64,000 nt of DNA from Pseudomonas sp. MM213 (GCF_020423045.1 NZ_CP081943.1:310001-374000); one strand, 5' to 3'; counted from the stretch's first letter, positions 9,995 to 19,039 are shown. Program-made: numbers and translations. Notes: generated by a model from the letters alone, not told the origin.

Positions 9995-10189
9995 ATGATT
10001 GCCGACCGAATGACCGCACAGACGTCCGCGGACAAAGCTGTCTGGGATCAATATTTTTGCGCTGCGCTGATTGCGGAAAGCAATCTGACGGCGCCGGTTG
10101 TAGGAGGGGCCACTCATGAGGACAGGCAGAATCTGTTGATTGAAAGAGCCAAGGCGCTCGCCGACAAAATGATGGATACGCGCCAGTGA
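9995..10189 (+). CDS. small hypothetical protein, 64 residues
   Basis: ATG at 9995 is preceded by a near-perfect AGGAGGAG at 9981-9988, which decides the start over the upstream in-frame codon at 9968. The product (MIADRMTAQTSADKAVWDQY...) is a helical, soluble small protein with no domain I recognise. It is followed within 30 bases by a strong terminator (10219-10245), so it is a monocistronic small gene. Confidence 0.7.
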   Translation: MIADRMTAQTSADKAVWDQYFCAALIAESNLTAPVVGGATHEDRQNLLIERAKALADKMMDTRQ

Positions 10190-10218
10190 ACGGAAACACA
10201 TGCCTGTTCAATACCTCG

Positions 10219-10245
10219 GCCCAACCTCTTCAGGTTGGGCTTTTT
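10219..10245 (+). terminator. rho-independent terminator
   Basis: GCCCAACCT-cttc-AGGTTGGGC is a perfect 9-pair stem at 10219-10240 followed by five T. It ends the 64-residue protein gene. Confidence 0.9.
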
Positions 10246-10297
10246 CATGCCTGTCTTAACCCGACGTAAACCCAGTCCCGAACACCCCCGCGATTTT

Positions 10298-10811
10298 GTA
10301 GGAGCCAGGCTTGCCGGCGAAGGCGCCCGCCAGACCGCCATCGCCGGCAAGCCGGCTCCTACAGGTTCGGCGTGAACCTCAGTCCCGAATCCCCCGCGAT
10401 GTTGTAGGAGCCAGGCTTGCCGGCGAAGGTGCCCGCCAGACCGCCATCGCCCGCCAGACCGCCATCGCCGGCAAGCCGGCTCCTACAGGTTCGGCGTGAA
10501 CCCCAATCCCGAATCCCCCCGCGATTTTGTAGGAGCCAGGCTTGCCGGCGAAGGCGTCCGCCAGATCGCCATCGCCAGCAAGCCGGGCTCCTACAGGTGT
10601 GGCGAGAACCCCCAATCCCGAACACACCCCCGATCCGTAGGAGCCGGCTTGCTGGCGATAGCGCCCGCAAGACCGCCATCGCCGGCAAGCCGGGCTCCTA
10701 CAGGTTTGGCGTGAACCTCAATCCCGAATCCCCCCGCGATTTTGTAGGAGCCGGCTTGCCGGCGATGGCGTCCGTGAGATCGCCATCGCCAGCAAGTCGG
10801 GCTCCTACAGA
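10298..10811. repeat. tandem array of five REP pairs
   Basis: Five units start with GTAGGAGCC at 10298, 10404, 10529, 10637 and 10744. Each is an inverted pair (GTAGGAGCcaGGCTTGCCGGC ... GCCGGCAAGCCGGCTCCTAC) and units are separated by nearly the same spacer (a GGTTCGGCGTGAACC-like segment plus CCCGAATCCCCCCGCGAT). The period is about 107 bases; the second unit carries an 18-base internal duplication. The shared spacer shows that the whole unit was amplified in place. Confidence 0.95.
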
Positions 10812-10843
10812 TTTGGCGTGCCATGCAAATGCGGGCGAGGTCT

Positions 10844-10883
10844 TATATTCCTAAAAGATATAAATAGATAATTATATATTCCT
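10844..10883 (+). promoter_or_regulatory. AT-rich region with direct repeat TATATTCCT upstream of molbindin gene
   Basis: After the GC-rich REP array, the sequence at 10840-10890 is almost purely A/T. TATATTCCT occurs at 10844-10852 and again at 10875-10883, 31 bases apart (about three helical turns). It lies 80-120 bases before the SsuF-like start. Use as a promoter/activator site is inference; I recall AT-rich promoters at Pseudomonas sulfur-starvation genes. Confidence 0.4.
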
Positions 10884-10964
10884 TTTAATGTCGTTCCGGG
10901 AGGTGCACTTTGGGCGCCTGCACATCCGTTCGGATGCGTTCGACATCACACAGGAAGCCGCATC

Positions 10965-11180
10965 ATGACCATCAAAGCGATCAACGTTCGCAACCAGTTC
11001 AAGGGCGTCATCAAGGAAATCGTCGAAGGCGAAGTGGTCTCGGAAATCGATGTGCAAACCGCATCCGGGATCGTCACCTCGGTGATTACCACCCGCTCGG
11101 TGCGCGACCTCGAATTGAGGGTGGGCAGCGAAGTCATCGCCTTCGTCAAATCCACCGAGGTCTCGATTGCCAAGCTCTGA
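10965..11180 (+). CDS. ssuF: molbindin/TOBE-domain protein (SsuF-like)
   Basis: A 71-residue Mop/TOBE single-domain protein beginning MTIKAINVRNQFKG with AGGAAG 8-9 bases upstream of the ATG. Molbindins bind molybdate-type oxyanions. In Pseudomonas a protein of the same size and type, SsuF, is encoded at the end of the ssuEADCBF sulfonate operon and is needed for sulfonate use. Here the gene stands alone, with its own AT-rich upstream region and no ssu genes in view, and it is convergent with the LysR gene (8 bases between stops). Assignment as ssuF is from family resemblance. Confidence 0.75.
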   Translation: MTIKAINVRNQFKGVIKEIVEGEVVSEIDVQTASGIVTSVITTRSVRDLELRVGSEVIAFVKSTEVSIAKL

Positions 11181-11188
11181 ATCGACTC

Positions 11189-12058
11189 TCAAGAAAACGA
11201 CAGGCCCTGGCTCGCGCGGATCAGGTCATAGGCCTTGCGCGCGATCAGGTTGGCGGTGTTAGGCCGGATCCACAGGTAGTAAGTGACGTCCGGCAGTCGC
11301 GGCAATCCATCATTTTCACCCAGCACACGCATGTCCGGGCCGAGCATTTCCATGCTTCGGGGGGTGACCCCCAGTCCCGCGCGCGTCGCCGCTTTAATGC
11401 CGATCAGGTTCGACGCCAGGTACGCCTGACGCCAGGGAATGTTCGCGCGTTCCAGCGCTTCCAGTGCATAGCGCCGATAGATGCTTGGCTCATCCACGAG
11501 AATCAGCGGCAAGGGTTCGCCGGGGTTGTGCAGGTATTGCGCCGAGCAAATCCACCACACCGGCGAGGTGCGCAAGGCAAAGCCTTCGAGGTTCGGGTCT
11601 TCGCGAGTGGAAATCACCATGTCGACCTTGCCCCGGTGCAGGTCTTCCATCAGGAACGGGCTGCGACCGACGTCGATTTCCAGGCGCAAGCGCGGTGCCG
11701 AGCGAGCGATGTGGCTGAGGATCGGCGGCAGGATCGTGTCAGCGATGTCATGGGGCGAGCCGATGCGCAACACGCCGCTCAAGCTGCTTTCACGCAGGGA
11801 ACTCAAGGCTTCGTCGTTGAGCGAGAGCATTTGCCGTGCGTGGCGCAGCAACTGCAGCCCGGCTTCCGTCAGTTGTTTTTGCCGCCCGCGTTTCTCGAAC
11901 AGATTCACCCCGACCTGTTGCTCCAGGCGTTGCATGTGTTGGGTGACTGACGATTGCGTGCGGTCCAGTTGCGCGCCGGCCTCGGCAAAACTGTGGTGAT
12001 CCACCACCGCGATGAAAGTGCGCAGCAATTCGAGATCAAGCGTGGGCAGGGTCGACAT
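11189..12058 (-). CDS. LysR-family transcriptional regulator
   Basis: A 289-residue LTTR: winged helix-turn-helix at about 10-65 (DHHSFAEAGAQLDRTQSSVTQ) and an effector domain from about 90. It is divergent from the solute-binding/ABC/sulfur operon that starts at 12312, with a 250-base AT-rich region between, and so most likely controls that operon. The ligand is unknown. Confidence 0.9.
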   Translation of the reverse strand: MSTLPTLDLELLRTFIAVVDHHSFAEAGAQLDRTQSSVTQHMQRLEQQVGVNLFEKRGRQKQLTEAGLQLLRHARQMLSLNDEALSSLRESSLSGVLRIGSPHDIADTILPPILSHIARSAPRLRLEIDVGRSPFLMEDLHRGKVDMVISTREDPNLEGFALRTSPVWWICSAQYLHNPGEPLPLILVDEPSIYRRYALEALERANIPWRQAYLASNLIGIKAATRAGLGVTPRSMEMLGPDMRVLGENDGLPRLPDVTYYLWIRPNTANLIARKAYDLIRASQGLSFS

Positions 12059-12311
12059 GGGCGTTTCCAGGGCTGTTTTTACATCACGAGTTTAAACATA
12101 AGCATTAAGACTCGTTATGTGTTTTTTCTGAGTTATTCAGTGCGAAAGGGGTTTTAAGCAACAAATACAGGGGTTGTAGCCATTCTGTCTTTCAGCGCTA
12201 AACGCCAAGTTATAACGATATTAGATATTTGAATTTCCGTTACACCAACGCTGTACCTAGGATCCCCCACATCAGGTCGGGGGACGCCGATCATCCATGA
12301 GGGGGAAAACC
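12059..12311. promoter_or_regulatory. divergent promoter region between LysR gene and ABC/sulfur operon
   Basis: No gene is seen in these 253 bases. They are clearly more AT-rich than the flanks, notably 12080-12160 and 12205-12245, as expected for divergent promoters and LysR sites. A short hairpin (CCCCC...GGGGG, 12264-12282) lies just before the operon start. I could not fix -35/-10 boxes. Confidence 0.45.
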
Positions 12312-13154
12312 ATGTTGTTCGAGCGCACACCTGTAAAACGAATATTACCTGTGATGTTGGGCGCCCTGGTCTCACTGGCCGCCAGCACGGCTGCCCAGGC
12401 TGACGCGACGCTGGACAAGATCGAGCAGCGTCATGCGCTGGCGGTCGGCGTGCTGTTGTCGGGCGGCCCGTTTGGCGGGATTGATCCGGTCACCCAGAAG
12501 CCGCGCGGCTTGAACGTCGAACTCGCTCAGGAACTGGGTCGCCAGTTGGGCGCTGAAGTGGAGCTGGTCCCAGTCTTGCCGGCCAACCGCGTGCAGTTTT
12601 TGCAGCAGGGCAAAGTCGATTTGCTGATCGCCAACATGGAATGGACGGCGGAACGCGGCGAGATTCTCGGTTTTGTGCCGACGCCGTTTTACCGGGTCGG
12701 CGGCACCGCGGCGGTGCTCAAGGACAGCAAGATCAGCCGTTGGGAAGACCTCAAGGGGCAGCCGGTCTGCACCTCGCAAGGCAGCAGCTACGTCAAGCCG
12801 CTCACCGAGTTGGGCGTCGAGATCAAAGCTTTCAAGAGCTCGTCGGAATCCTTGCTGGCGTTGCGCGGCAATAACTGCGTCGCCGCAGTGCACGACGCCA
12901 CGCTGGTCAATCCATTGATCGCCGACAGTGCCGAATGGAAAGACTACCGGGCGATCTCCCCGGAACTGAACCCGGCGCCCTCGGTGATCTGGACCCGTCG
13001 CGGCGAAAGCGACACCCAGGCCAGGCTCGACCCGATCGTCAAGGAGCTGCACCGCAGCGGCTGGCTGATCGAGGCGCAGACCCGCAACCACATCACGCCC
13101 GCGTCACCGGCGCTGGTCGAGTTGCAAAAGAAGTTTCAGGCCAACGGCGCCTGA
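12312..13154 (+). CDS. amino-acid ABC transporter substrate-binding protein (first of tandem pair)
   Basis: A 280-residue periplasmic binding protein (SBP_bac_3). ATG 12312 is chosen because GAGGGGGAA stands just upstream, whereas the in-frame ATG at 12297 would overlap that site. The signal peptide ends near AAQADA (about residue 30). The body shows polar-amino-acid-binding features (GLNVELAQELGRQLG; LQQGKVDLLIANMEWT; CTSQGSSYVKPL). It is the first gene of the operon and is closely similar to the next gene, so the pair arose by duplication. Cystine or a related sulfur amino acid is the inferred ligand from the downstream enzymes. Confidence 0.9.
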   Translation: MLFERTPVKRILPVMLGALVSLAASTAAQADATLDKIEQRHALAVGVLLSGGPFGGIDPVTQKPRGLNVELAQELGRQLGAEVELVPVLPANRVQFLQQGKVDLLIANMEWTAERGEILGFVPTPFYRVGGTAAVLKDSKISRWEDLKGQPVCTSQGSSYVKPLTELGVEIKAFKSSSESLLALRGNNCVAAVHDATLVNPLIADSAEWKDYRAISPELNPAPSVIWTRRGESDTQARLDPIVKELHRSGWLIEAQTRNHITPASPALVELQKKFQANGA

Positions 13155-13215
13155 TTCAACTCATCGTCTTCACTACGCCGGCGCATTGCGCGACGGCTGT
13201 TCAAGGTAGTCGCGC

Positions 13216-14067
13216 ATGAATCGCTATTTTTCCGTAAAAAACCTGTCCTCGCTGTGCCTGGCCGGCGCTGTCGTGTTGGGTGCGAGCCTGGCTCAAGCCG
13301 ATGCCACGCTGGACAAGATCGAGCAGCGCCACGCCATCAGTGTCGGGGTGATTCTCAGCGGGCCGCCGTTCGGCACCATCGACCCGAAGACGGGCGAACA
13401 CCTGGGCTACAACGTCGAGCTGGCCAAAGGCGTTGCCAAGGCCTTGGGCGTCGAAGCCAGCACTGTCTCGGTCCTGGCGCCGAATCGCGTGCAGTTTTTG
13501 CAGCAGGGCAAGGTCGACATCCTGATCGCCAACATGCAGTTCACCGACGAGCGCGCCGAGATCCTCGATTATGTGCCCACGCCTTATGAAGAGGTGGGCG
13601 GCGCGGCGTTGATTCGCAAAGGCTCGGGCATTACCCAATGGGCCGACCTCAAGGGCAAGCCGGTGTGCGTGTCCCAGGGCAGCAACTTCATCAAGCCGTT
13701 GCAGGAAACCTACGGCGCCGAGATCAACGCGTTCCGCAGCCAGTCCGAGTCGTTGTTGTCGCTGCGCGGCAATGGCTGCGTGGCGGCGGTGCATGTCAGC
13801 CCGACCATGCATGCGTTGTTGAGCGATGCCGAGTGGGCCGGTTATGAAATCCCGCTGCCGGGTGATTTGATCCCCTCCAACTCGGTGATCTGGTTGCGTA
13901 AAGGCGAGCACGATACCCAGGCGAAACTCGATGCCATCGTGCGCGACTGGCACCGCAGCGGCTGGTTGATCGAGCTGGGCGAGCGCACGGGCATGGCGCC
14001 GTCTCAGGCCCTGCGTGACTTGCACGAAAAATATCGCAATGCCGCGCCGCTGGCGGTGCTTCCGTGA
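13216..14067 (+). CDS. amino-acid ABC transporter substrate-binding protein (second of tandem pair)
   Basis: A 283-residue SBP_bac_3 protein with a signal peptide ending ASLAQA (about residue 28) and mature start DATLDKIEQRHA, the same as in its upstream neighbour. The two agree over their whole length with conserved blocks (VQFLQQGKVD, LIANM, SQGS). The last bases overlap the next gene's GTG start (GTGA at 14064-14067), implying translational coupling. Two binding proteins feeding one pair of permeases would widen ligand range. Confidence 0.9.
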   Translation: MNRYFSVKNLSSLCLAGAVVLGASLAQADATLDKIEQRHAISVGVILSGPPFGTIDPKTGEHLGYNVELAKGVAKALGVEASTVSVLAPNRVQFLQQGKVDILIANMQFTDERAEILDYVPTPYEEVGGAALIRKGSGITQWADLKGKPVCVSQGSNFIKPLQETYGAEINAFRSQSESLLSLRGNGCVAAVHVSPTMHALLSDAEWAGYEIPLPGDLIPSNSVIWLRKGEHDTQAKLDAIVRDWHRSGWLIELGERTGMAPSQALRDLHEKYRNAAPLAVLP

Positions 14068-15482
14068 GTCTGTTCGCAGACTTGCAGCAACTGCTCGGCG
14101 CCAGCCATGTGCAGAGCAGCGAAGAGGCCGCGCCGTACTTGACCGATAAACAGGGCCGTTACGTCGGCCAGGTCATTGCCGCGGTGCACCCGGCCAATAC
14201 CGAAGAGGTCGCGGCAGTGGTCCGCGCCTGCGTGGCCGCCGATACGCCCGTGGTGGTGCAGGGCGGCAACACCGGGCTGATGGGCGGCGCCACCCCGGAC
14301 GCCAGCGGCCGTGCGGTGTTGCTGTTACTGGATCGCTTGAACCGGGTGCGCGCCGTAGACACCGACAACGACACGCTGACCGTCGAAGCCGGCTGCATTC
14401 TGCAAAACGTGCAGGACGTCGCCCGTGAGGCCGGTCGCTTGTTTCCTCTGAGTCTGGGCGCCGAAGGCAGTTGCACGATTGGCGGCAATCTCGGCACCAA
14501 CGCCGGCGGCACCGCCGTGTTGCGCTACGGCAATACCCGCGAGCTGACGCTGGGGCTGGAAGTGGTGACCGCCGAGGGTGAAATCTGGAATGGCCTGCGC
14601 GGTCTGCGCAAGGACAACACCGGTTATGACCTGCGCGACCTGTACATCGGCAGCGAAGGCACCCTCGGCATTATCACCGCAGCCACGCTGAAACTGTTCC
14701 CGCTGCCCAAGGCGCAAGCCACGGCGTTGCTGGCCTTCGACTCGCTGGCGCAAGCGGTGCAATTCCTGTCCCATGCCCGCGCCGGGTTTGGCGCCAGCCT
14801 CACCGCTTTCGAACTGCTCAGTGCCGATTGCCTGGCGCTGCTGCGCGAGCAATTTCCCGAGGGACCGCAACCTTTTCTCGGTGTCAGCCAACCCTGGTTC
14901 GCGTTGCTGGAACTCTCGGATAACCACAGCGAAACTCACGCCCGCGATGCCTTTGAAGCGGTGCTCGGCGATGCGTTCGAAAAGGATTTGCTGGCCAATG
15001 CGCTGATCGCCGAAAGCCTCGCACAAAGTGAAGCGCTGTGGCTGTTGCGCGAAAACATGAGCGAGGCGCAGAAACGTGCCGGCCGCAACATGAAGCACGA
15101 CATCTCGGTGCCGATTTCCCAGGTCGTGGCGTTCGTCAGCCACACCGATGCGCTGTTGCAGGCGCACTTTCCCGGTGTCCGGCATTTCACCTTCGGCCAT
15201 CTGGGCGACGGCAACCTGCATTACAACGTCGCTCATCCGCTGGATTCGACGGTGGATACGCACATGGCGAACTACGCGGCGCTCAGCCTGCTGGTTCACG
15301 ACAGCGCCCATGCCCACGGCGGCTCGATCAGCGCCGAACACGGCATCGGCCAACGCAAGCTGGGCCTGCTGGATCGCTACAAAAGCCCGGTGGAGCTGGA
15401 TCTGATGCGGCGCATCAAGCAAGCGCTGGACCCGAAAAACCTGCTCAATCCGGGCAAGGTCGTGGAGGTTGCCCAGCCATGA
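14064..15482 (+). CDS. FAD-binding oxidase / D-2-hydroxyacid dehydrogenase family
   Basis: A 472-residue protein of the GlcD/Dld/D-2-hydroxyglutarate dehydrogenase group: an FAD-binding PCMH domain at about 40-215 (QGGNTGLMGGATPD; GSEGTLGIITAATLKLF) and a C-terminal FAD-oxidase domain with HLGDGNLHYNV and EHGIGQRKLGLL. GTG start at 14064 overlaps the previous stop; the end overlaps the aminotransferase start by ATGA. The family oxidises D-2-hydroxy acids to 2-oxo acids. In this setting a sulfur-bearing hydroxy acid (for example mercaptolactate) is a possible but unproven substrate. Confidence 0.88.
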   Translation: MSLFADLQQLLGASHVQSSEEAAPYLTDKQGRYVGQVIAAVHPANTEEVAAVVRACVAADTPVVVQGGNTGLMGGATPDASGRAVLLLLDRLNRVRAVDTDNDTLTVEAGCILQNVQDVAREAGRLFPLSLGAEGSCTIGGNLGTNAGGTAVLRYGNTRELTLGLEVVTAEGEIWNGLRGLRKDNTGYDLRDLYIGSEGTLGIITAATLKLFPLPKAQATALLAFDSLAQAVQFLSHARAGFGASLTAFELLSADCLALLREQFPEGPQPFLGVSQPWFALLELSDNHSETHARDAFEAVLGDAFEKDLLANALIAESLAQSEALWLLRENMSEAQKRAGRNMKHDISVPISQVVAFVSHTDALLQAHFPGVRHFTFGHLGDGNLHYNVAHPLDSTVDTHMANYAALSLLVHDSAHAHGGSISAEHGIGQRKLGLLDRYKSPVELDLMRRIKQALDPKNLLNPGKVVEVAQP

Positions 15483-16690
15483 CACTAAGACTTTCCAGGC
15501 GTGTGCAGCGTGTGTCCTTGTCGGCCAACGCCGCCGCCAAATCCCGCGCTACCGAGTTGCGCGAAGCCGGTCGCGACATTCTCGACCTGACCACTGGCGA
15601 GCCGGATTTCGACACGCCCGAACACATCAAGCAGGCGGCGTATGCCGCCATCGCCGCCGGTGCCACCAAGTACACGCCGACGCCGGGCGTGAAGGCTTTG
15701 CGACTTGCCGTGCAACGCAAGCTCCAGCGCGAAAACGCACTGGAGTATTCGCTGCCCTCCATTGTGATTGCCAACGGTGCCAAGCAAATCATCTTTAACG
15801 CCTTTGCCGCGACCCTCGACGAAGGCGATGAAGTGCTGGTGCCCACGCCGTACTGGCCGTCGTTTCCGGACAGCGTGCGTTTCAACGGTGGCGAGCCGGT
15901 GTTTATCGAATGCGGTCTGGAGCAGGGCTGCAAGCTGACAGCCGCGCAACTGGAGCAACACATCGGCGAGCGCACGCGCTGGTTGATCCTCAACGGCCCC
16001 GGCAATCCCAGCGGCGCGGTCTACAGCGCAGCCGAGTTGCAGGCGCTCGCCGAGGTGCTGCGCCGTCATCCGCAGGTGTTGATCCTGCTGGATGAACTCT
16101 ATGAGCACATCCGTTTCGACGGTCAGCCGCCGCAGAGCCTGCTCAATGTCGCGCCGGATCTGCAAGCGCGCTGCCTGTTGGTCGGCGGTGTGTCCAAGAC
16201 CTACGCGATGACGGGGTGGCGCATCGGTTTCGGTGCCGGGCCACAACTGCTGACGGGCGCCATGGCGGTCGTGCAGTCGCAATCGACCTCCGGGGCTTCC
16301 TCGGTGGGGCAAGCGGCTGCATTGGCGGCCTTTGACGGAGGGCTGGATTTCCTGCCCGAGCACGTTGCGGCTTATCAGCTGAGAAGGGATGTGTTGGTGA
16401 GCACGTTGCGCGACGTAGACGGTCTCGAAGTGCTTGAGCCTCAGGGCGGTTTCTTTGTGTTTGTGCGCTGCGCCGGTTTGCTGGGGCGTTATCGTCCTGA
16501 CGGCGTCCGTTTGAACAGCGACGCCGACGTCGTCGCCTATTTGCTGGAGGAAGGGGTGGCTGGCGTAGCGGGCAGTGCCTATGGCCTGTCGCCGTGGTTC
16601 CGCCTGTCCATCGCCACCGCGACCGACAGCGTGGCTGAAGCCGGACGCCGCATTGCCCGGGCCTGCGCGCAACTGCGGGGTACGGCATGA
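15479..16690 (+). CDS. class I/II pyridoxal-phosphate aminotransferase (AspC-like)
   Basis: A 403-residue fold-type I aminotransferase. ATG at 15479 overlaps the previous TGA. Hallmarks: TKYTPTPGVKALR near 60-75, NGPGNPSG near 177, and VSKTYAMTGWRIG near 240 with the PLP-binding Lys. The family transaminates aspartate-like amino acids. AspC-type enzymes also accept cysteine sulfinate, giving sulfinylpyruvate that breaks down to pyruvate and sulfite, which fits the thiol dioxygenase in this operon. Substrate is inference. Confidence 0.92.
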   Translation: MTLRLSRRVQRVSLSANAAAKSRATELREAGRDILDLTTGEPDFDTPEHIKQAAYAAIAAGATKYTPTPGVKALRLAVQRKLQRENALEYSLPSIVIANGAKQIIFNAFAATLDEGDEVLVPTPYWPSFPDSVRFNGGEPVFIECGLEQGCKLTAAQLEQHIGERTRWLILNGPGNPSGAVYSAAELQALAEVLRRHPQVLILLDELYEHIRFDGQPPQSLLNVAPDLQARCLLVGGVSKTYAMTGWRIGFGAGPQLLTGAMAVVQSQSTSGASSVGQAAALAAFDGGLDFLPEHVAAYQLRRDVLVSTLRDVDGLEVLEPQGGFFVFVRCAGLLGRYRPDGVRLNSDADVVAYLLEEGVAGVAGSAYGLSPWFRLSIATATDSVAEAGRRIARACAQLRGTA

Positions 16691-17421
16691 GTCACTGGCT
16701 GGAGCTTTTCGTCCGCTGGAGCGCCGGGTTCGGCCTGAACTACAGCTTTCTGCTGGACGCCTATCAACGCGGCACCCTGGTGCAGGGCGCGCTGACCACG
16801 GTGTTGTTGTGCCTGTTCACCATCGTCGGCAGTCTGCTCGCCGGCGTGGGATTGGCGGCGATGCTGACGTCGGGCAAGCCGTGGCTGGCGAAACCGGCGC
16901 GGGTGTTCGTCGAAGTCACCCGCAACACGCCGACGCTGGTGCAGCTGTATTGCGCCTTCCTGGTGCTGAACATGTTGCTGACCCAGGCGGTCGGCGCGGC
17001 GAACCCGCTGACGCCGTTCGCCTGGGTGGTGATTGTGATTTCGCTGCACAAGGGCGCATTCCATGCCGAAGCCTTGCGAGCCGGCATCGAGGCGGTGCCG
17101 AGTGTGACGCTGGAAGCGGCCAGTTCCCTGGCGTTCAACGCTCGGCAGTTGTTGTGGAACGTGCAACTGCCGCTGGCCTTGCGCTTCGCCTTGCCATCGT
17201 TGATCAACAACCTGATCGACCTGGTGAAGATGACCGCCGTCGCCTCGGCGATTGCCGTGGGCGATATCACCTACGCGTCGATCATGATCTGGACCCAGAG
17301 CGATAACGTGCTGGAACTGATGATCCTGATTCTGAGCTTTTTCGGTCTGCTGAGTTTTATCGTCAATTGTGTGGGGCGCTACCTGGAAGCGCGCCTGAGG
17401 ATGCCCGGCTATGGCCATTGA
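16687..17421 (+). CDS. amino-acid ABC transporter permease 1
   Basis: A 244-residue inner-membrane permease of the HisM/GlnP type, with several hydrophobic helices and the EAA loop (HAEALRAGIEAVPSVTLEAASSLA, about 117-140) that contacts the ATPase. Start overlaps the aminotransferase stop (ATGA); end overlaps the next permease. It would form a heterodimeric channel with the next product. Confidence 0.93.
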   Translation: MSHWLELFVRWSAGFGLNYSFLLDAYQRGTLVQGALTTVLLCLFTIVGSLLAGVGLAAMLTSGKPWLAKPARVFVEVTRNTPTLVQLYCAFLVLNMLLTQAVGAANPLTPFAWVVIVISLHKGAFHAEALRAGIEAVPSVTLEAASSLAFNARQLLWNVQLPLALRFALPSLINNLIDLVKMTAVASAIAVGDITYASIMIWTQSDNVLELMILILSFFGLLSFIVNCVGRYLEARLRMPGYGH

Positions 17422-18199
17422 ATCGTCCGTCACCGCGCCGGTGACCTGGCCGCGGCGGCACGTCGGCAAATTGTTGCTGCTGATCTGCGTTGTGCTCGGG
17501 TTGCTGTGGTTGGCCCCGCAAAGCCCGGTGCTCAAGGCGCTGCTGCAATGGTCACCAGCCCTGGCCGTGGGCTTCGGGCAAAACATTCTGATCAGTCTGG
17601 TCGCCATTGCTCTGGGTTCGGTGCTGGGGTTGCTGGTGGGCGCACTGGCGTTGTCGCCGCTGCGTCTGCTGCGTTTCCCGGCACGGATCTGGGTGCAGAT
17701 TTTCCGCAATGCGCCGTGGCTGGTGCTGATCTATTTCACCACCTATGTGTTCCCGTTCGAGATCAAGATCGGCAGCGCCTACGTCTCGTTCCCCGACTGG
17801 GTCAAGGTGACCATCGGCCTGGCCTTGCCGGCAAGTGCCAACGTCGCGGAAATCTTCCGTGGCGCCATTGCTTCGATTCCGAGCACGCAGTGGGAAGCGG
17901 CCCGTTCGCTGGCGTTCACACGTGGGCAGATTTTCCGCTCGATCATCCTGCCCCAGTGCTTCAAACGCATGTTGCCGCCGTGGATGAACCTGTATGCGGT
18001 GATCACCATGGGCACGGCGCTGGCCTCGCTGGTGGGTGTGCATGACGTGATCGACACCGCGCAGATCGCCAGCAACACCGTGAACATGACCGGCTTCACC
18101 GTGGTGATTTACCTGAGCCTGCTGGTGCTGTTCTTCGCTTATTGCTACCCGATTTCCCGTCTCACCCAACGCCTGGAGCGACGTTATGCCTTCTACTGA
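17411..18199 (+). CDS. amino-acid ABC transporter permease 2
   Basis: A 262-residue permease of the same family, with an N-terminal helix at about 18-35, further helices, and an EAA loop (AEIFRGAIASIPSTQWEAARSLAF, about 150-175). It overlaps the first permease by 11 bases and the ATPase gene by 14 bases, so the three transporter parts are translationally linked. Confidence 0.93.
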   Translation: MAIESSVTAPVTWPRRHVGKLLLLICVVLGLLWLAPQSPVLKALLQWSPALAVGFGQNILISLVAIALGSVLGLLVGALALSPLRLLRFPARIWVQIFRNAPWLVLIYFTTYVFPFEIKIGSAYVSFPDWVKVTIGLALPASANVAEIFRGAIASIPSTQWEAARSLAFTRGQIFRSIILPQCFKRMLPPWMNLYAVITMGTALASLVGVHDVIDTAQIASNTVNMTGFTVVIYLSLLVLFFAYCYPISRLTQRLERRYAFY

Positions 18200-19022
18200 A
18201 ACCGTCGCCGAGCCTCTGGTCAGCCTGCGCGATTTGCACCTGTCGTTCGCCAGTAACCCGGTGCTCAAAGGCATCGACCTCGACGTTCATCGTGGGCAGG
18301 CGGTGTCGATCATCGGCCCCTCCGGTTCCGGCAAATCGACCATCCTGCGCTGCATCACCGGGTTGTTGCAGCCCCAACGCGGCAGCATCCGCGTCGGCAC
18401 CACCGAGGTGCACACGCTGGCGCAGGAAGCCCAGCGCATCGAGTTGCGCAAGCGCGTGGGGTTTGTCTTTCAGCAGTACAACCTGTTCCCGCATTTGTCG
18501 GTGCTGGAAAACCTGGTGATTGCGCCGCGCAAGGTGTTGGGGCGCAGCCGCATCGAGGCCGAAAAAGAAGCGCGTGCCTTGCTGGCGAAAGTGCGCATGG
18601 AGCACAAGGCCGATGCCTATCCGGGGCAACTGTCCGGCGGCCAGCAACAACGTGTGGCGATTGCCCGGGCGCTGGCGATGCGCCCGGAATTGATCCTGTT
18701 CGATGAAGTGACCTCGGCCCTTGACCCGGAAACCGTCGGCGAAGTGCTGACGGTGATTCGCGAGCTGACCGAAGAGGGCATGACCTGCGTGCTGGTCACC
18801 CACGAAATGCGCTTCGCCGAAGAGATCAGCGACATCGTCTACTTCACCGAAAACGGCGTGATCGTCGAGCACGGCAGCGCCGCACAGATTTTCCAGCACC
18901 CGAGCAGCGAGCGTACCCAGGAATTCCTGCGCCATGCCTTGGGTGATCCGGGACGCCGTCCCGCCGTTGCCAACGATCCGTATCTGCTGACCAACCTGGG
19001 TCGCTACAGCCTGTCCGTCTAA
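18186..19022 (+). CDS. amino-acid ABC transporter ATP-binding protein
   Basis: A 278-residue ATPase of the GlnQ/HisP class: Walker A GPSGSGKST near 46-54, Q-loop in FVFQQYNLFPHL, signature LSGGQQQRVAIARAL near 150, Walker B LILFDEVTSALDPE and H-loop LVTHEM. It powers the two permeases encoded just upstream. It has a slightly extended C-terminus (about 25 residues after the usual end). Confidence 0.95.
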   Translation: MPSTETVAEPLVSLRDLHLSFASNPVLKGIDLDVHRGQAVSIIGPSGSGKSTILRCITGLLQPQRGSIRVGTTEVHTLAQEAQRIELRKRVGFVFQQYNLFPHLSVLENLVIAPRKVLGRSRIEAEKEARALLAKVRMEHKADAYPGQLSGGQQQRVAIARALAMRPELILFDEVTSALDPETVGEVLTVIRELTEEGMTCVLVTHEMRFAEEISDIVYFTENGVIVEHGSAAQIFQHPSSERTQEFLRHALGDPGRRPAVANDPYLLTNLGRYSLSV

Positions 19023-19039
19023 TACCGAGGAGCCTGTCC

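Noticed and set aside
10417..10854. A 145-residue frame in the REP array
   Set aside because: It is translated repeat sequence with a periodic peptide and no ribosome site.
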